Both the position numbers and the translations under genes were made by a program. Shown one piece after another: positions 1-5,809 of a DNA stretch of 35,448 bases (the stretch's first letter is position 1; each line of letters opens with the position of its first letter). This DNA comes from Chloroflexota bacterium (GTDB lineage Bacteria; Chloroflexota; Anaerolineae; UBA4142; SHND01): NCBI GenBank assembly GCA_016209205.1, contig JACQWQ010000142.1, positions 1 to 35,448 of the forward strand, in the 5' to 3' direction. The notes under the pieces are model-generated. The model had not been told where the DNA came from and ran no database searches. It saw nothing but the letters and a program-made list of their open reading frames with translations.

Positions 1-42
<42 letters not shown>

Positions 43-171
43 TTCCGTTTTCGTTACTCAAAAGCGGTCAAGATGGTTTCCCCCATCTCAACCCGCAGGC
101 GCTTTCGCACTTTCGCTTCCACTCTTTAACTGTTAAGGTTCGCATTCACTTGGAGTTTTACGCTTGGGGCA

Positions 172-205
172 TAAAAATCCGCCGAGCAAAACTTGCTTGC
201 GGCGG
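172..205 (-). terminator. Terminator-like hairpin inside the 16S leader
   Basis: On the minus strand a GC-rich stem (CCGCCG/CGGCGG with inner AGCAA/TTGCT) is followed by A and five T residues. It lies about 170 nt downstream of the rRNA promoter and 130 nt before the 16S 5' end, so polymerase must pass it. It could be an attenuator countered by rRNA antitermination, or a processing stem. Confidence 0.6.
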
Positions 206-233
206 AGACAAAGAGATTCGAGGAAAATTTCTG

Positions 234-263
234 CGATGTAATCATCGCCCGATGTAATCATCG
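234..263. repeat. Two tandem 16-bp palindromic units in the 16S leader
   Basis: CGATGTAATCATCG occurs at 234-247 and again at 250-263. Each unit folds as CGATG-taat-CATCG. The rest of the 43-366 leader shows no coding potential I would support. Confidence 0.85.
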
Positions 264-372
264 GCTTTCCCTTGAACAGTCCTGCTCTTGTTCTCTTTGC
301 CCTCCTTGCTTGGTTTGTTATCGTGCTGCTTGACTCGAAAAAAACCCTGTTTCTTTCAGACAAGCGGAGTAT

Positions 373-400
373 AGTATACCACCGAAAAGGTGCTTGTCAA
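373..400 (-). promoter_or_regulatory. rRNA operon promoter
   Basis: Minus-strand TTGACA (395-400) and TATACT (373-378) separated by 16 bp, reading toward the 16S gene. A perfect -35 and a near-perfect -10 fit a strong rRNA promoter. The predicted start is near 366, giving a leader of about 320 nt. Between 401 and 556 I see nothing further. Confidence 0.85.
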
Positions 401-556
401 GACCCAATTTCCCAACTTACCTTAAAGATTCTGCGCGACTAGGTAGACCTCGCACGCGCAAACGCCTGACAAAACCAAAGCCACGCAATCACGATGGACC
501 TGCGCAAATCAACGGCTCGGACGCGCGCGCGCGTTCCGAATTATCTTGTCATCTCG

Positions 557-1816
557 TTATGCGCGAACTAGACCGCGAAAACTGAACGTGCGGTGATTCG
601 GAAACACCGCCGCGAGATTTTGATTGCCCGCGCGCTTTTGCAGCAACTCGCCGAGGACATCGCGAAAATCCGTCGTCACGGCAAGATCGCCGGGTCCGTA
701 CAACTTTTCTTGCGCCAACGAGGGCCAGTCGCCGTACATTTTGCCGCCGTTCACACTGCCGCCCAGCACAAACATCACCCCGCCGTGACCGTGATCCGTC
801 CCGCGTGAAGAATTTTCGCGGACGCGGCGTCCGAATTCCGACATCGTGACCAACGTGATCTTTTTCATCTGCGCCTCCATGTCCGTGTAAAACGCGCGCA
901 GCCCATCCGCAAATTCTTGCAGCAAACGCGCCATCTGTCCATCCCCCCCCCCTTCCGCCTGGTGCGTATCCCAACCGCCAATATCCACCGCCGCAACCTC
1001 GACGCCGACTTGCGCTTTGATCAATTGCGCGAGCGTGGCAAGCGCCTGCCCAAAATATCCTTGCGGATAGCGCGCGCCGTTCGCAGGCGCGTACTTGGTT
1101 TTTGCAATTTTCGCCAGCGTGTCCATTGCCGCGAGTGTTTCCTGTCCTTCGATTTCCAAAAATTCATTGCCCTCGTATAGCGACGCGATGGTCTGTTGAA
1201 TCCGCGCGAGCTCTTGCGTTTCGCCGCGCAGATGAAAATCGGCGATGGATTGGAGTGCCATCGTCGGAATCGGTCCGCGCAAGCTTTGTTGCACCAGCGT
1301 GCCCAACCCGACAGCGCGAAATGGCACGCGGTTGTTCGCTGCTTGGATCTGTAAATGCCGCCCAATCCAGCCGGTCGGCAGCGCCTTGTCGCCCGGCGTG
1401 CCGCGCTCCATGTAATCCATCGCGTCGAAATGCGAATGCGTCGGATCGGGCGAGCCAACCGCGTGAATCGCAGCCAGCACGCGTGCATCCCACAATTCTT
1501 TTAACGGACGCAATTTCGGATGCAAACCAAAAAATCCGTCCAAATCAATCGCGCTGGCATCATCACGCGCCTTTGGCTGCGCAATCGCGAGCGCATCGCG
1601 ATTCCCATAATAATCGCGGTCGCCGTGCGGCACGACGATATTCAAACCATCTGCGCCCCCGCGCAGAAAAACGACGACGACAAGGTCGTGCGTTTGATTC
1701 GTCGCTGGCGGCGAGCGGAATGCAATGCGCGGCATCCATGCCGGAAACGTCATCATTCCCAATGCGAGCACGCCGCTTTTTTTCAACAACTGGCGTCGTT
1801 TGAGTGTGTCGAACAT
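557..1816 (-). CDS. DUF1501 family Tat-exported protein
   Basis: A 419-residue protein of the DUF1501 family, whose members are exported proteins of unknown function that usually sit beside a DUF1800 gene, as here. The N-terminus carries twin arginines followed by a hydrophobic stretch (KRRQLLKKSGVLALG), consistent with Tat export. Family signatures visible are FLRGGADGLN, a DPTHSHFDAMDYMERG segment, GGWDTH, and the C-terminal TMSEFGRRVREN ... TDHGHGG block. The start was placed at 1816 rather than 1876 because GGAGG stands 4 bases before that ATG and the Tat motif then begins the protein. It follows the DUF1800 gene on the same strand, separated by 208 bp holding three palindromic repeats, so co-transcription is likely but may be modulated. 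A run of ten G residues (943-952) encodes part of an EGGGD turn. Confidence 0.9.
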   Translation of the reverse strand: MFDTLKRRQLLKKSGVLALGMMTFPAWMPRIAFRSPPATNQTHDLVVVVFLRGGADGLNIVVPHGDRDYYGNRDALAIAQPKARDDASAIDLDGFFGLHPKLRPLKELWDARVLAAIHAVGSPDPTHSHFDAMDYMERGTPGDKALPTGWIGRHLQIQAANNRVPFRAVGLGTLVQQSLRGPIPTMALQSIADFHLRGETQELARIQQTIASLYEGNEFLEIEGQETLAAMDTLAKIAKTKYAPANGARYPQGYFGQALATLAQLIKAQVGVEVAAVDIGGWDTHQAEGGGDGQMARLLQEFADGLRAFYTDMEAQMKKITLVTMSEFGRRVRENSSRGTDHGHGGVMFVLGGSVNGGKMYGDWPSLAQEKLYGPGDLAVTTDFRDVLGELLQKRAGNQNLAAVFPNHRTFSFRGLVRA

Positions 1817-1830
1817 AATTCCTCCATCCA

Positions 1831-1938
1831 GTACGGAACGTTCGCCGCAACGTTCCCTCCGCGCGGTACGGAACATTCGCCGTAACGTGCCCTCCCCGCG
1901 GCAACTCAGTACGGAACGTTCGCCACAACGTTCCCGCC
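1831..1938. repeat. Three 30-bp palindromic direct repeats
   Basis: Copies at 1831-1860, 1866-1895 and 1909-1938 share GTACGGAACGTTCGCC followed by an AACGTTCC-type half. Copies 1 and 3 contain a perfect 8-bp inverted repeat (GGAACGTT...AACGTTCC); copy 2 has lost it by two changes. Spacers are 5 and 13 bp. They occupy the leader between the DUF1800 and DUF1501 genes. Confidence 0.9.
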
Positions 1939-1964
1939 CCGCGCATCGTGATTACCCGCGCGCA

Positions 1965-2025
1965 GGGGAACGAAAGCGAATCGCACCAAGCCGTAGTTTG
2001 GCGAACGATTCGGGCGTTCGTTCCC
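1965..2025. repeat. Inverted repeat just after the DUF1800 stop codon
   Basis: GGGAACGAA (from 1966) pairs with TTCGTTCCC (to 2025), with an inner CGAATCG/CGATTCG stem. No T-run follows on the minus strand, so it is not a classical terminator; it may stabilise the DUF1800 message 3' end. Confidence 0.65.
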
Positions 2026-3758
2026 TACCTGTACTGAAAATGCGGCGACGCCAACAACAACGCCACCAGATTCTCTACACGCTGCGCGGAATGGTCTTGT
2101 TCGGCGTACGCGATCAATTTCGCACGGTCGGCGTCGGGCAGCGCGCGCTGCAATACGCGCGTGCCCCAGGTGTCCACCAACGCGTCGGGCGCGGCGTTGC
2201 GCGCGGTTGCATCCAACGCGACCTCAAATTCCAAAACGCGGTTCCGCGTCAACGCCAACGCGAAATTCCACCGCGTCAACAAATTGTTTGAATTGATCCA
2301 CGCGCCCGCGACGTCGGGATAACCATTCGGCGCTTGCCACAAAAACGGTACCTGCCCCAACGCACGCAAAACTCGCGCGAGGGATTCGCCCGGCTGCCGC
2401 TTTTTTTGTGGATTGGTTTTGGGATTGTTCTTGAGTGAAACTTTTTTCAGTTCCGCGTTCGTCGGTGTAGCATCGAGCGCGCGCAGCGCCGAGGCAGTAA
2501 ATTCCAGAGGGCGTTTGACTTTTTTGCCGAACGAAGTTTTGAATTCGTCCGAGCGCAAAATGGTATCGAGCACCGCGCGAATTTCGCCGTCGTTTTGGGT
2601 AAACGCTTCTGCCGCACGCGCGACGAGTGACGCGGGTGGATTATCGTCCACGAAACGCCGCACCAATTTGAACGCGATGTACTCTGCCGTTTTGGGATGC
2701 GCCGCCAGCAAGTCCAAAACTTGCTCGCCATCGCGTACGCCCCCCCCTGCCGCCAGCGTTTTGCCCAAAACCGTTTTGGCGCCGTCGTCGTGTTGATTTT
2801 TGCGAAAGAGAAAATCGCCAAGCTCCGCGTACGCGAAATCCACGCCCATGTCGCGCGGTCCGACCGCCGACCAGCCGGTAAATGCCCGCGCGACATTTTG
2901 CACGTCGCTTTGCGTATAGCCGCCGTCCACGCCCAACGTGTGCAGTTCCAGCAGTTCGCGCGCGTAATTTTCCTGCGCCACGCCCTTGACATTCGTTACG
3001 TTGTCGAGATACACCAACATCGCGGGGCTGTGCGCGCTGGCATAAAGCAAATCGCGAAATTTTCCCAGCGCATGTTTGCGAATCACCGCGCGGTCGTCCC
3101 AGGTTTTCAAAATACGGCATTGGCTTTTCAGGATATAGATGTTGAAATGGTTCGACCAAAAATCTACCATCACCTCGAACAATTGCCGCTCGCTGTACAC
3201 CTGACGCAGCACGGTGGCTTGCACCAATTCCAGTACGCTCTGATCGCGGTTCTCTGCCGGTTGCGGCGTGGGATTCGTTTCGGTCTTGGGTTCAAACAGT
3301 CCAAGGAACCCGCGCACCGCCGCGCCGACATCGAAATTATTTGCGGGCTGCGGCGCATTTTGCATGAACGGCAGCGCGTAATACTTGAACAACTCGGGAA
3401 TGTCCATGTTGAGCGACGGAAAAACGCGCAGCATTTCCTCCACCGCCGCATCGCCAATCGTTTCGGGCGCGAGTTGTTGTTCAATGAACGCGTCCACTCC
3501 CATCGCGCGCACGCGTTCCACATCGCGGGGGCGCGGACCAAAGGCGAGGCGGTTCAATGCCAACACGACCGGATCGGTGTCGGCTAGAGCAGCGGGGACG
3601 GTCCAGTGGAGCGGAATATTTACGGGAAGGGGGGACAAATACGCGGCGGGCATCGGCTCGGCCAGCCCGGTTGCGCGGAAGGGGGTTGCAGCAAACAGCG
3701 CGGATGCCCACGCTGAAGTTTTGAGAAAATTGCGGCGCGTAATGTTTGAATCGGACAT
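2025..3758 (-). CDS. DUF1800 family Tat-exported protein
   Basis: A 577-residue DUF1800 protein. It begins with a textbook Tat signal (TRRNFLK, then a hydrophobic segment ending near an Ala-rich cleavage site), so it is exported folded. Family hallmarks are the VLALNRLAFGPRPRDVERV segment near residue 65, a VMVDFWSNHFNIY motif, a NYARELLELHTLGVDGGYTQ motif and a C-terminal WQAPNGYPD ... WINSNNLLTRWNFA block. The biochemical role of DUF1800 is not established; it is regularly paired with DUF1501, and both are exported here. The ATG at 3758 was chosen over 3782 because GAGGA precedes it at a usable distance and the Tat motif follows at once. A promoter lies about 45 bp upstream. A run of eight G residues (2740-2747) encodes AGGGV. 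Confidence 0.9.
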   Translation of the reverse strand: MSDSNITRRNFLKTSAWASALFAATPFRATGLAEPMPAAYLSPLPVNIPLHWTVPAALADTDPVVLALNRLAFGPRPRDVERVRAMGVDAFIEQQLAPETIGDAAVEEMLRVFPSLNMDIPELFKYYALPFMQNAPQPANNFDVGAAVRGFLGLFEPKTETNPTPQPAENRDQSVLELVQATVLRQVYSERQLFEVMVDFWSNHFNIYILKSQCRILKTWDDRAVIRKHALGKFRDLLYASAHSPAMLVYLDNVTNVKGVAQENYARELLELHTLGVDGGYTQSDVQNVARAFTGWSAVGPRDMGVDFAYAELGDFLFRKNQHDDGAKTVLGKTLAAGGGVRDGEQVLDLLAAHPKTAEYIAFKLVRRFVDDNPPASLVARAAEAFTQNDGEIRAVLDTILRSDEFKTSFGKKVKRPLEFTASALRALDATPTNAELKKVSLKNNPKTNPQKKRQPGESLARVLRALGQVPFLWQAPNGYPDVAGAWINSNNLLTRWNFALALTRNRVLEFEVALDATARNAAPDALVDTWGTRVLQRALPDADRAKLIAYAEQDHSAQRVENLVALLLASPHFQYR

Positions 3759-3802
3759 ACGGTCCTCACTCGTGACCATCATCCCCGCGCCGCGTTACCC
3801 AC

Positions 3803-3831
3803 AGATTATTTTGTGGTAAATTCGCTGTAAA
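3803..3831 (-). promoter_or_regulatory. Promoter of the DUF1800-DUF1501 unit
   Basis: Minus-strand TTTACA (3826-3831), a 17-bp spacer and TAATCT (3803-3808), about 45 bp upstream of the chosen start. The -35 box overlaps the T-run of the tRNA-Lys terminator. Confidence 0.65.
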
Positions 3832-3863
3832 AAAAACGGACGAAACATTTGCCATGTCTCGTC
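3829..3863 (-). terminator. Intrinsic terminator of tRNA-Lys
   Basis: Minus-strand 10-bp stem GACGAGACAT/ATGTTTCGTC with a GGCAA loop, then CG and eight T residues. It lies downstream of the tRNA-Lys gene and insulates it from the DUF1800 promoter. Confidence 0.85.
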
Positions 3864-3885
3864 CCCAAGTCGCTTGAAAAAGACG

Positions 3886-3965
3886 GCTTCATCCTTCCGC
3901 CTTCCGTCTTCATCCCTTCACTCCGTTCAGGGCAGGCACTTCATCCCTTCATCCTTCATCCTTCA
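3886..3965. repeat. Low-complexity CTTCATCC-type repeats
   Basis: CTTCATCC/CTTCATCCCTTCA is repeated irregularly between the tRNA-Lys 3' end and its terminator, so it would form the 3' trailer of the precursor. Confidence 0.6.
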
Positions 3966-3970
3966 GAAAA

Positions 3971-4043
3971 TGACCCGCCAGGGACTTGAACCCCGAACCT
4001 TGGCATTAAGAGTGCCTTGCTCTGCCAATTGAGCTAGCGGGCC
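3971..4043 (-). tRNA. tRNA-Lys (anticodon CTT)
   Basis: 73 nt on the minus strand with a 7-bp acceptor stem (GGCCCGC/GCGGGTC, one G-U), D arm with GG, anticodon loop CTCTTAA giving CTT, T arm with GGTTCAAGTCC, and discriminator A. CCA is not encoded. Confidence 0.95.
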
Positions 4044-4061
4044 AAATTCTTTACAGCGGCG

Positions 4062-4090
4062 ATGATAGCATGAGTGGCAAGAGATGGCAA
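4062..4090 (-). promoter_or_regulatory. tRNA-Lys promoter
   Basis: Minus-strand TTGCCA (4085-4090), a 17-bp spacer and TATCAT (4062-4067), placing the start about 12 bases before the tRNA. It lies back-to-back with the tRNA-Arg promoter. Confidence 0.6.
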
Positions 4091-4106
4091 ATTTTTTTCG
4101 GGTATG

Positions 4107-4115
4107 TGATATAAT
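4107..4115 (+). promoter_or_regulatory. tRNA-Arg extended -10 promoter
   Basis: TGATATAAT is a perfect extended -10 element; the predicted start is near 4122, six bases before the tRNA. No good -35 box is present at 17 bp. Confidence 0.65.
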
Positions 4116-4127
4116 TTTGCATGTCAC

Positions 4128-4202
4128 GCCCCAGTAGCTCAACATGGAGAGAGCGTCCGAGTCCTAATCGGCAGGTTAGGGGTCCGAGTCCCCTCTGGGG
4201 CT
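4128..4202 (+). tRNA. tRNA-Arg (anticodon CCT), slightly atypical
   Basis: The 7-bp acceptor stem GCCCCAG/CTGGGGC is perfect, the D arm is GCTC/GAGC with GG in the loop, and the anticodon loop GTCCTAA gives CCT. The T stem AGGGG/CCCCT is perfect. Departures are G at position 32, a T-C mismatch at the top of the anticodon stem, C instead of T at position 55 (TCC rather than TTC) and discriminator T. It has its own promoter and terminator, so it is probably expressed, but the T-loop change could weaken the tertiary fold. Confidence 0.78.
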
Positions 4203-4210
4203 TTTTATTT

Positions 4211-4245
4211 GAGCGAGATACCTTTGAGATCTCGCTCCTTTTTAT
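4211..4245 (+). terminator. Intrinsic terminator of tRNA-Arg
   Basis: Perfect 9-bp stem GAGCGAGAT/ATCTCGCTC with a 9-nt loop, followed by CCTTTTT on the plus strand. It overlaps the stop codon of the convergent HNH gene. Confidence 0.85.
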
Positions 4246-4886
4246 AATTCCAAGTCAATTCGACCCCTATCAAATTCCCAATGATGATTGGGACATAACG
4301 CCACCAAATTTTCCAAACGATTCACTTCTCTAATGCGCGTCTTTTTGTCAAAGGAACTAATCGCCTTGATGTGACAAATCTCGATGTGATCGCTATAACC
4401 ACAGATCGCGCAAGCAAGAGGTCTGCCCGAGTCATTATAGATACGGCGTGCCAACGCGCGCACCGTGCGATACATCTGATAAGAACCATCGCGCGACAAT
4501 TCTCCGATTGTTCGTTCCATCCATTTGAAATAGTCCGGGCTACATCCGTCGCAGTATTTTCTCCGTTCGGTCGTAGGATTGCCGCACTGCACACAAATCC
4601 ATTCACGTTTTTGCTTCTTACGCTTTGGAAAATGTTGATTGTTGTAGATCGCGGCGCAGGAGCTGCTGCAAAATTTTGGGTTAGTTGTAGTTTCCCCACA
4701 ATTTAAACAAGGATGCTCGACTTGCGTTTGCTTTTGTTCACGTATAGGAATCCCCAACCGTTGCATGAGTTTACCAATCGTTCGACGGGCAACACCATGC
4801 TTCTGCGCAATTTCTCTTTGCGTTAGTCCTTGTTCAACATAGAGTGTCTTTAACTCTGATTCTTGAATATCAACAGGCTTTTGCAT
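4242..4886 (-). CDS. HNH endonuclease with HTH and two zinc ribbons
   Basis: A 214-residue putative DNA endonuclease. Residues 19-48 form a helix-turn-helix (QGLTQREIAQKHGVARRTIG). Two CxxC zinc ribbons follow (C60, C63, C73, C77 and C98, C101, C112, C115). The C-terminus is an HNH nuclease: C159/C162, H172 in CHIKAI, N193, and C198 with H201/H202 in LCPNHHWEFD. Such free-standing HNH proteins with DNA-binding modules are often homing or phage-type endonucleases; its place beside two tRNA genes would suit a mobile origin, but no flanking element ends are seen. The start at 4886 has a strong GAGGAGGC ribosome site. Its leader, from a promoter at 5054-5082, contains a long hairpin and an intrinsic terminator, suggesting attenuation. 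Confidence 0.88.
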   Translation of the reverse strand: MQKPVDIQESELKTLYVEQGLTQREIAQKHGVARRTIGKLMQRLGIPIREQKQTQVEHPCLNCGETTTNPKFCSSSCAAIYNNQHFPKRKKQKREWICVQCGNPTTERRKYCDGCSPDYFKWMERTIGELSRDGSYQMYRTVRALARRIYNDSGRPLACAICGYSDHIEICHIKAISSFDKKTRIREVNRLENLVALCPNHHWEFDRGRIDLEL

Positions 4887-4910
4887 CTCGCCTCCTCGTT
4901 CTCATCAAAC

Positions 4911-4947
4911 AAAAAACGCGCCCACCCGCTTGACACAGGTAGCCGCG
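4911..4947 (-). terminator. Intrinsic terminator within the HNH leader
   Basis: Minus-strand CGCG-x-CTACC pairs with GGGTGG-x-CGCG around an 11-nt loop, then six T residues. It stands 25 bp before the HNH start codon and about 100 nt after the predicted transcription start, a position typical of attenuators. Confidence 0.65.
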
Positions 4948-4957
4948 TATATACAAT
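4930..4957 (+). promoter_or_regulatory. Candidate promoter of the response-regulator gene
   Basis: TTGACA (4930-4935), a 16-bp spacer and TACAAT (4952-4957) reading toward the gene at 5141. The resulting leader would also contain the 4994-5038 hairpin. Confidence 0.55.
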
Positions 4958-4993
4958 CACAGCCAGCCCGGGTCCTGTTAGCGCAGGATTTGG

Positions 4994-5038
4994 GTGAGAG
5001 GATTCGTAGTGTTCGCGCACTGCGAGTCCTCGCCTCAC
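4994..5038. other. Long imperfect hairpin in the divergent leader
   Basis: GTGAG (4994-4998) pairs with CTCAC (5034-5038), and an inner 12-bp stem with G-U pairs (GGATTCGTAGTG/CACTGCGAGTCC) closes on a TTCGCG loop. On the minus strand it would be the first structure in the HNH transcript. Confidence 0.7.
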
Positions 5039-5053
5039 ATTCGATTTGCGCAC

Positions 5054-5082
5054 ATTTTACTACCCCGCGCGCGCGGTGTCAA
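5054..5082 (-). promoter_or_regulatory. Promoter of the HNH endonuclease gene
   Basis: Minus-strand TTGACA (5077-5082), a 17-bp spacer and TAAAAT (5054-5059). The start near 5047 yields a leader of about 160 nt with a hairpin and a terminator. Confidence 0.75.
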
Positions 5083-5140
5083 GAGTTTTTTTCAACCCCG
5101 CGCGTCGTAAGACCCGCCCCACTATTCGCACCAATGTAGC

Positions 5141-5809
5141 ATGTCCGCATTGCACATCACCCTCCTCGCGCGCATTCCCCTCATCCGTGAAGGACTGCGC
5201 GCGCTGCTTGCCGACGAACGCGAGTTTCATGTCACCACGCTTGCGCCGACGGACGATTGGTTCGACGAATTGCTCGCCGACAAGCCGGATGTGCTGCTCG
5301 TGGATGTTCAGGTGTTGGAGCTCGAAGGGTGGGAGGTGTTGGACGAACTGCGCCGCGCGCTGCCCACACTGACTACACTCGTCCTGGGAGATAACACGCC
5401 GGACCCCCGTGTGCCGCAGGCGCTGGCGCTCGGCGCGCGGGGTTATCTTTTGCGCGATACGATGGCAGATGAAATGGCGGCGGCAATTCGCGCGGCGCAG
5501 CGCGGCACAGTCGTCCTTCATCCACAGCTTGCCGCGAATCTATTTCAAACGCTCCAGCGCGCCAAGGAAATCGAACGTGAAGCGAACGTCGAAGGGGGGG
5601 GGGATTTGATCGAGCCGCTCAGCGCGCGCGAACTCGACGTTTTGCGGCTTATGACGCGCGGCTGGGCGAACAAACAAATTGCGGCGGAACTCGTCATTTC
5701 CGAGCACACGGTCAAATTTCACATCCGCGCGATTTTAGGCAAACTCGGCGCTGCCAATCGCACCGAAGCCGTGACGCTCGCGCTGCACAAGGGCTTGGTC
5801 AGTTTATGA
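5141..5809 (+). CDS. NarL/FixJ-type regulator with degenerate receiver
   Basis: A 222-residue protein with a receiver-like domain (1-125) and a LuxR-type DNA-binding domain (about 159-220; LSARELDVLRLM, then NKQIAAELVISEHTVKFHI). In active receivers an acidic pair binds Mg2+, an Asp is phosphorylated, and a Thr/Ser and a Lys relay the signal. Here the acidic pair is A10-R11, the Asp is kept (D56), the Thr/Ser position is G84 and the Lys is R106. It therefore probably acts without phosphorylation or is gated by another ligand or partner. The gene converges with the sensor gene at 5804-9028 and their stop codons overlap by six bases. A ten-G run (5594-5603) in the linker encodes EGGGD. The start has no clear ribosome site. 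Confidence 0.88.
   Translation: MSALHITLLARIPLIREGLRALLADEREFHVTTLAPTDDWFDELLADKPDVLLVDVQVLELEGWEVLDELRRALPTLTTLVLGDNTPDPRVPQALALGARGYLLRDTMADEMAAAIRAAQRGTVVLHPQLAANLFQTLQRAKEIEREANVEGGGDLIEPLSARELDVLRLMTRGWANKQIAAELVISEHTVKFHIRAILGKLGAANRTEAVTLALHKGLVSL

Noticed and set aside
1831-1938. CRISPR array
   Set aside because: Only three units, with spacers of 5 and 13 bp and imperfect copies, and no cas genes.
4911-5046. T-box riboswitch, because of a GGGTGG segment and leader terminator
   Set aside because: The GGGTGG lies in the 3' arm of the terminator, no specifier stem or proper T-box sequence is found, and the downstream gene is a nuclease, not an amino-acid gene.
4128-5082. Integrated element with a tRNA as attachment site
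   Set aside because: No repeat of a tRNA 3' end and no integrase is found, so the HNH gene alone is not enough evidence.
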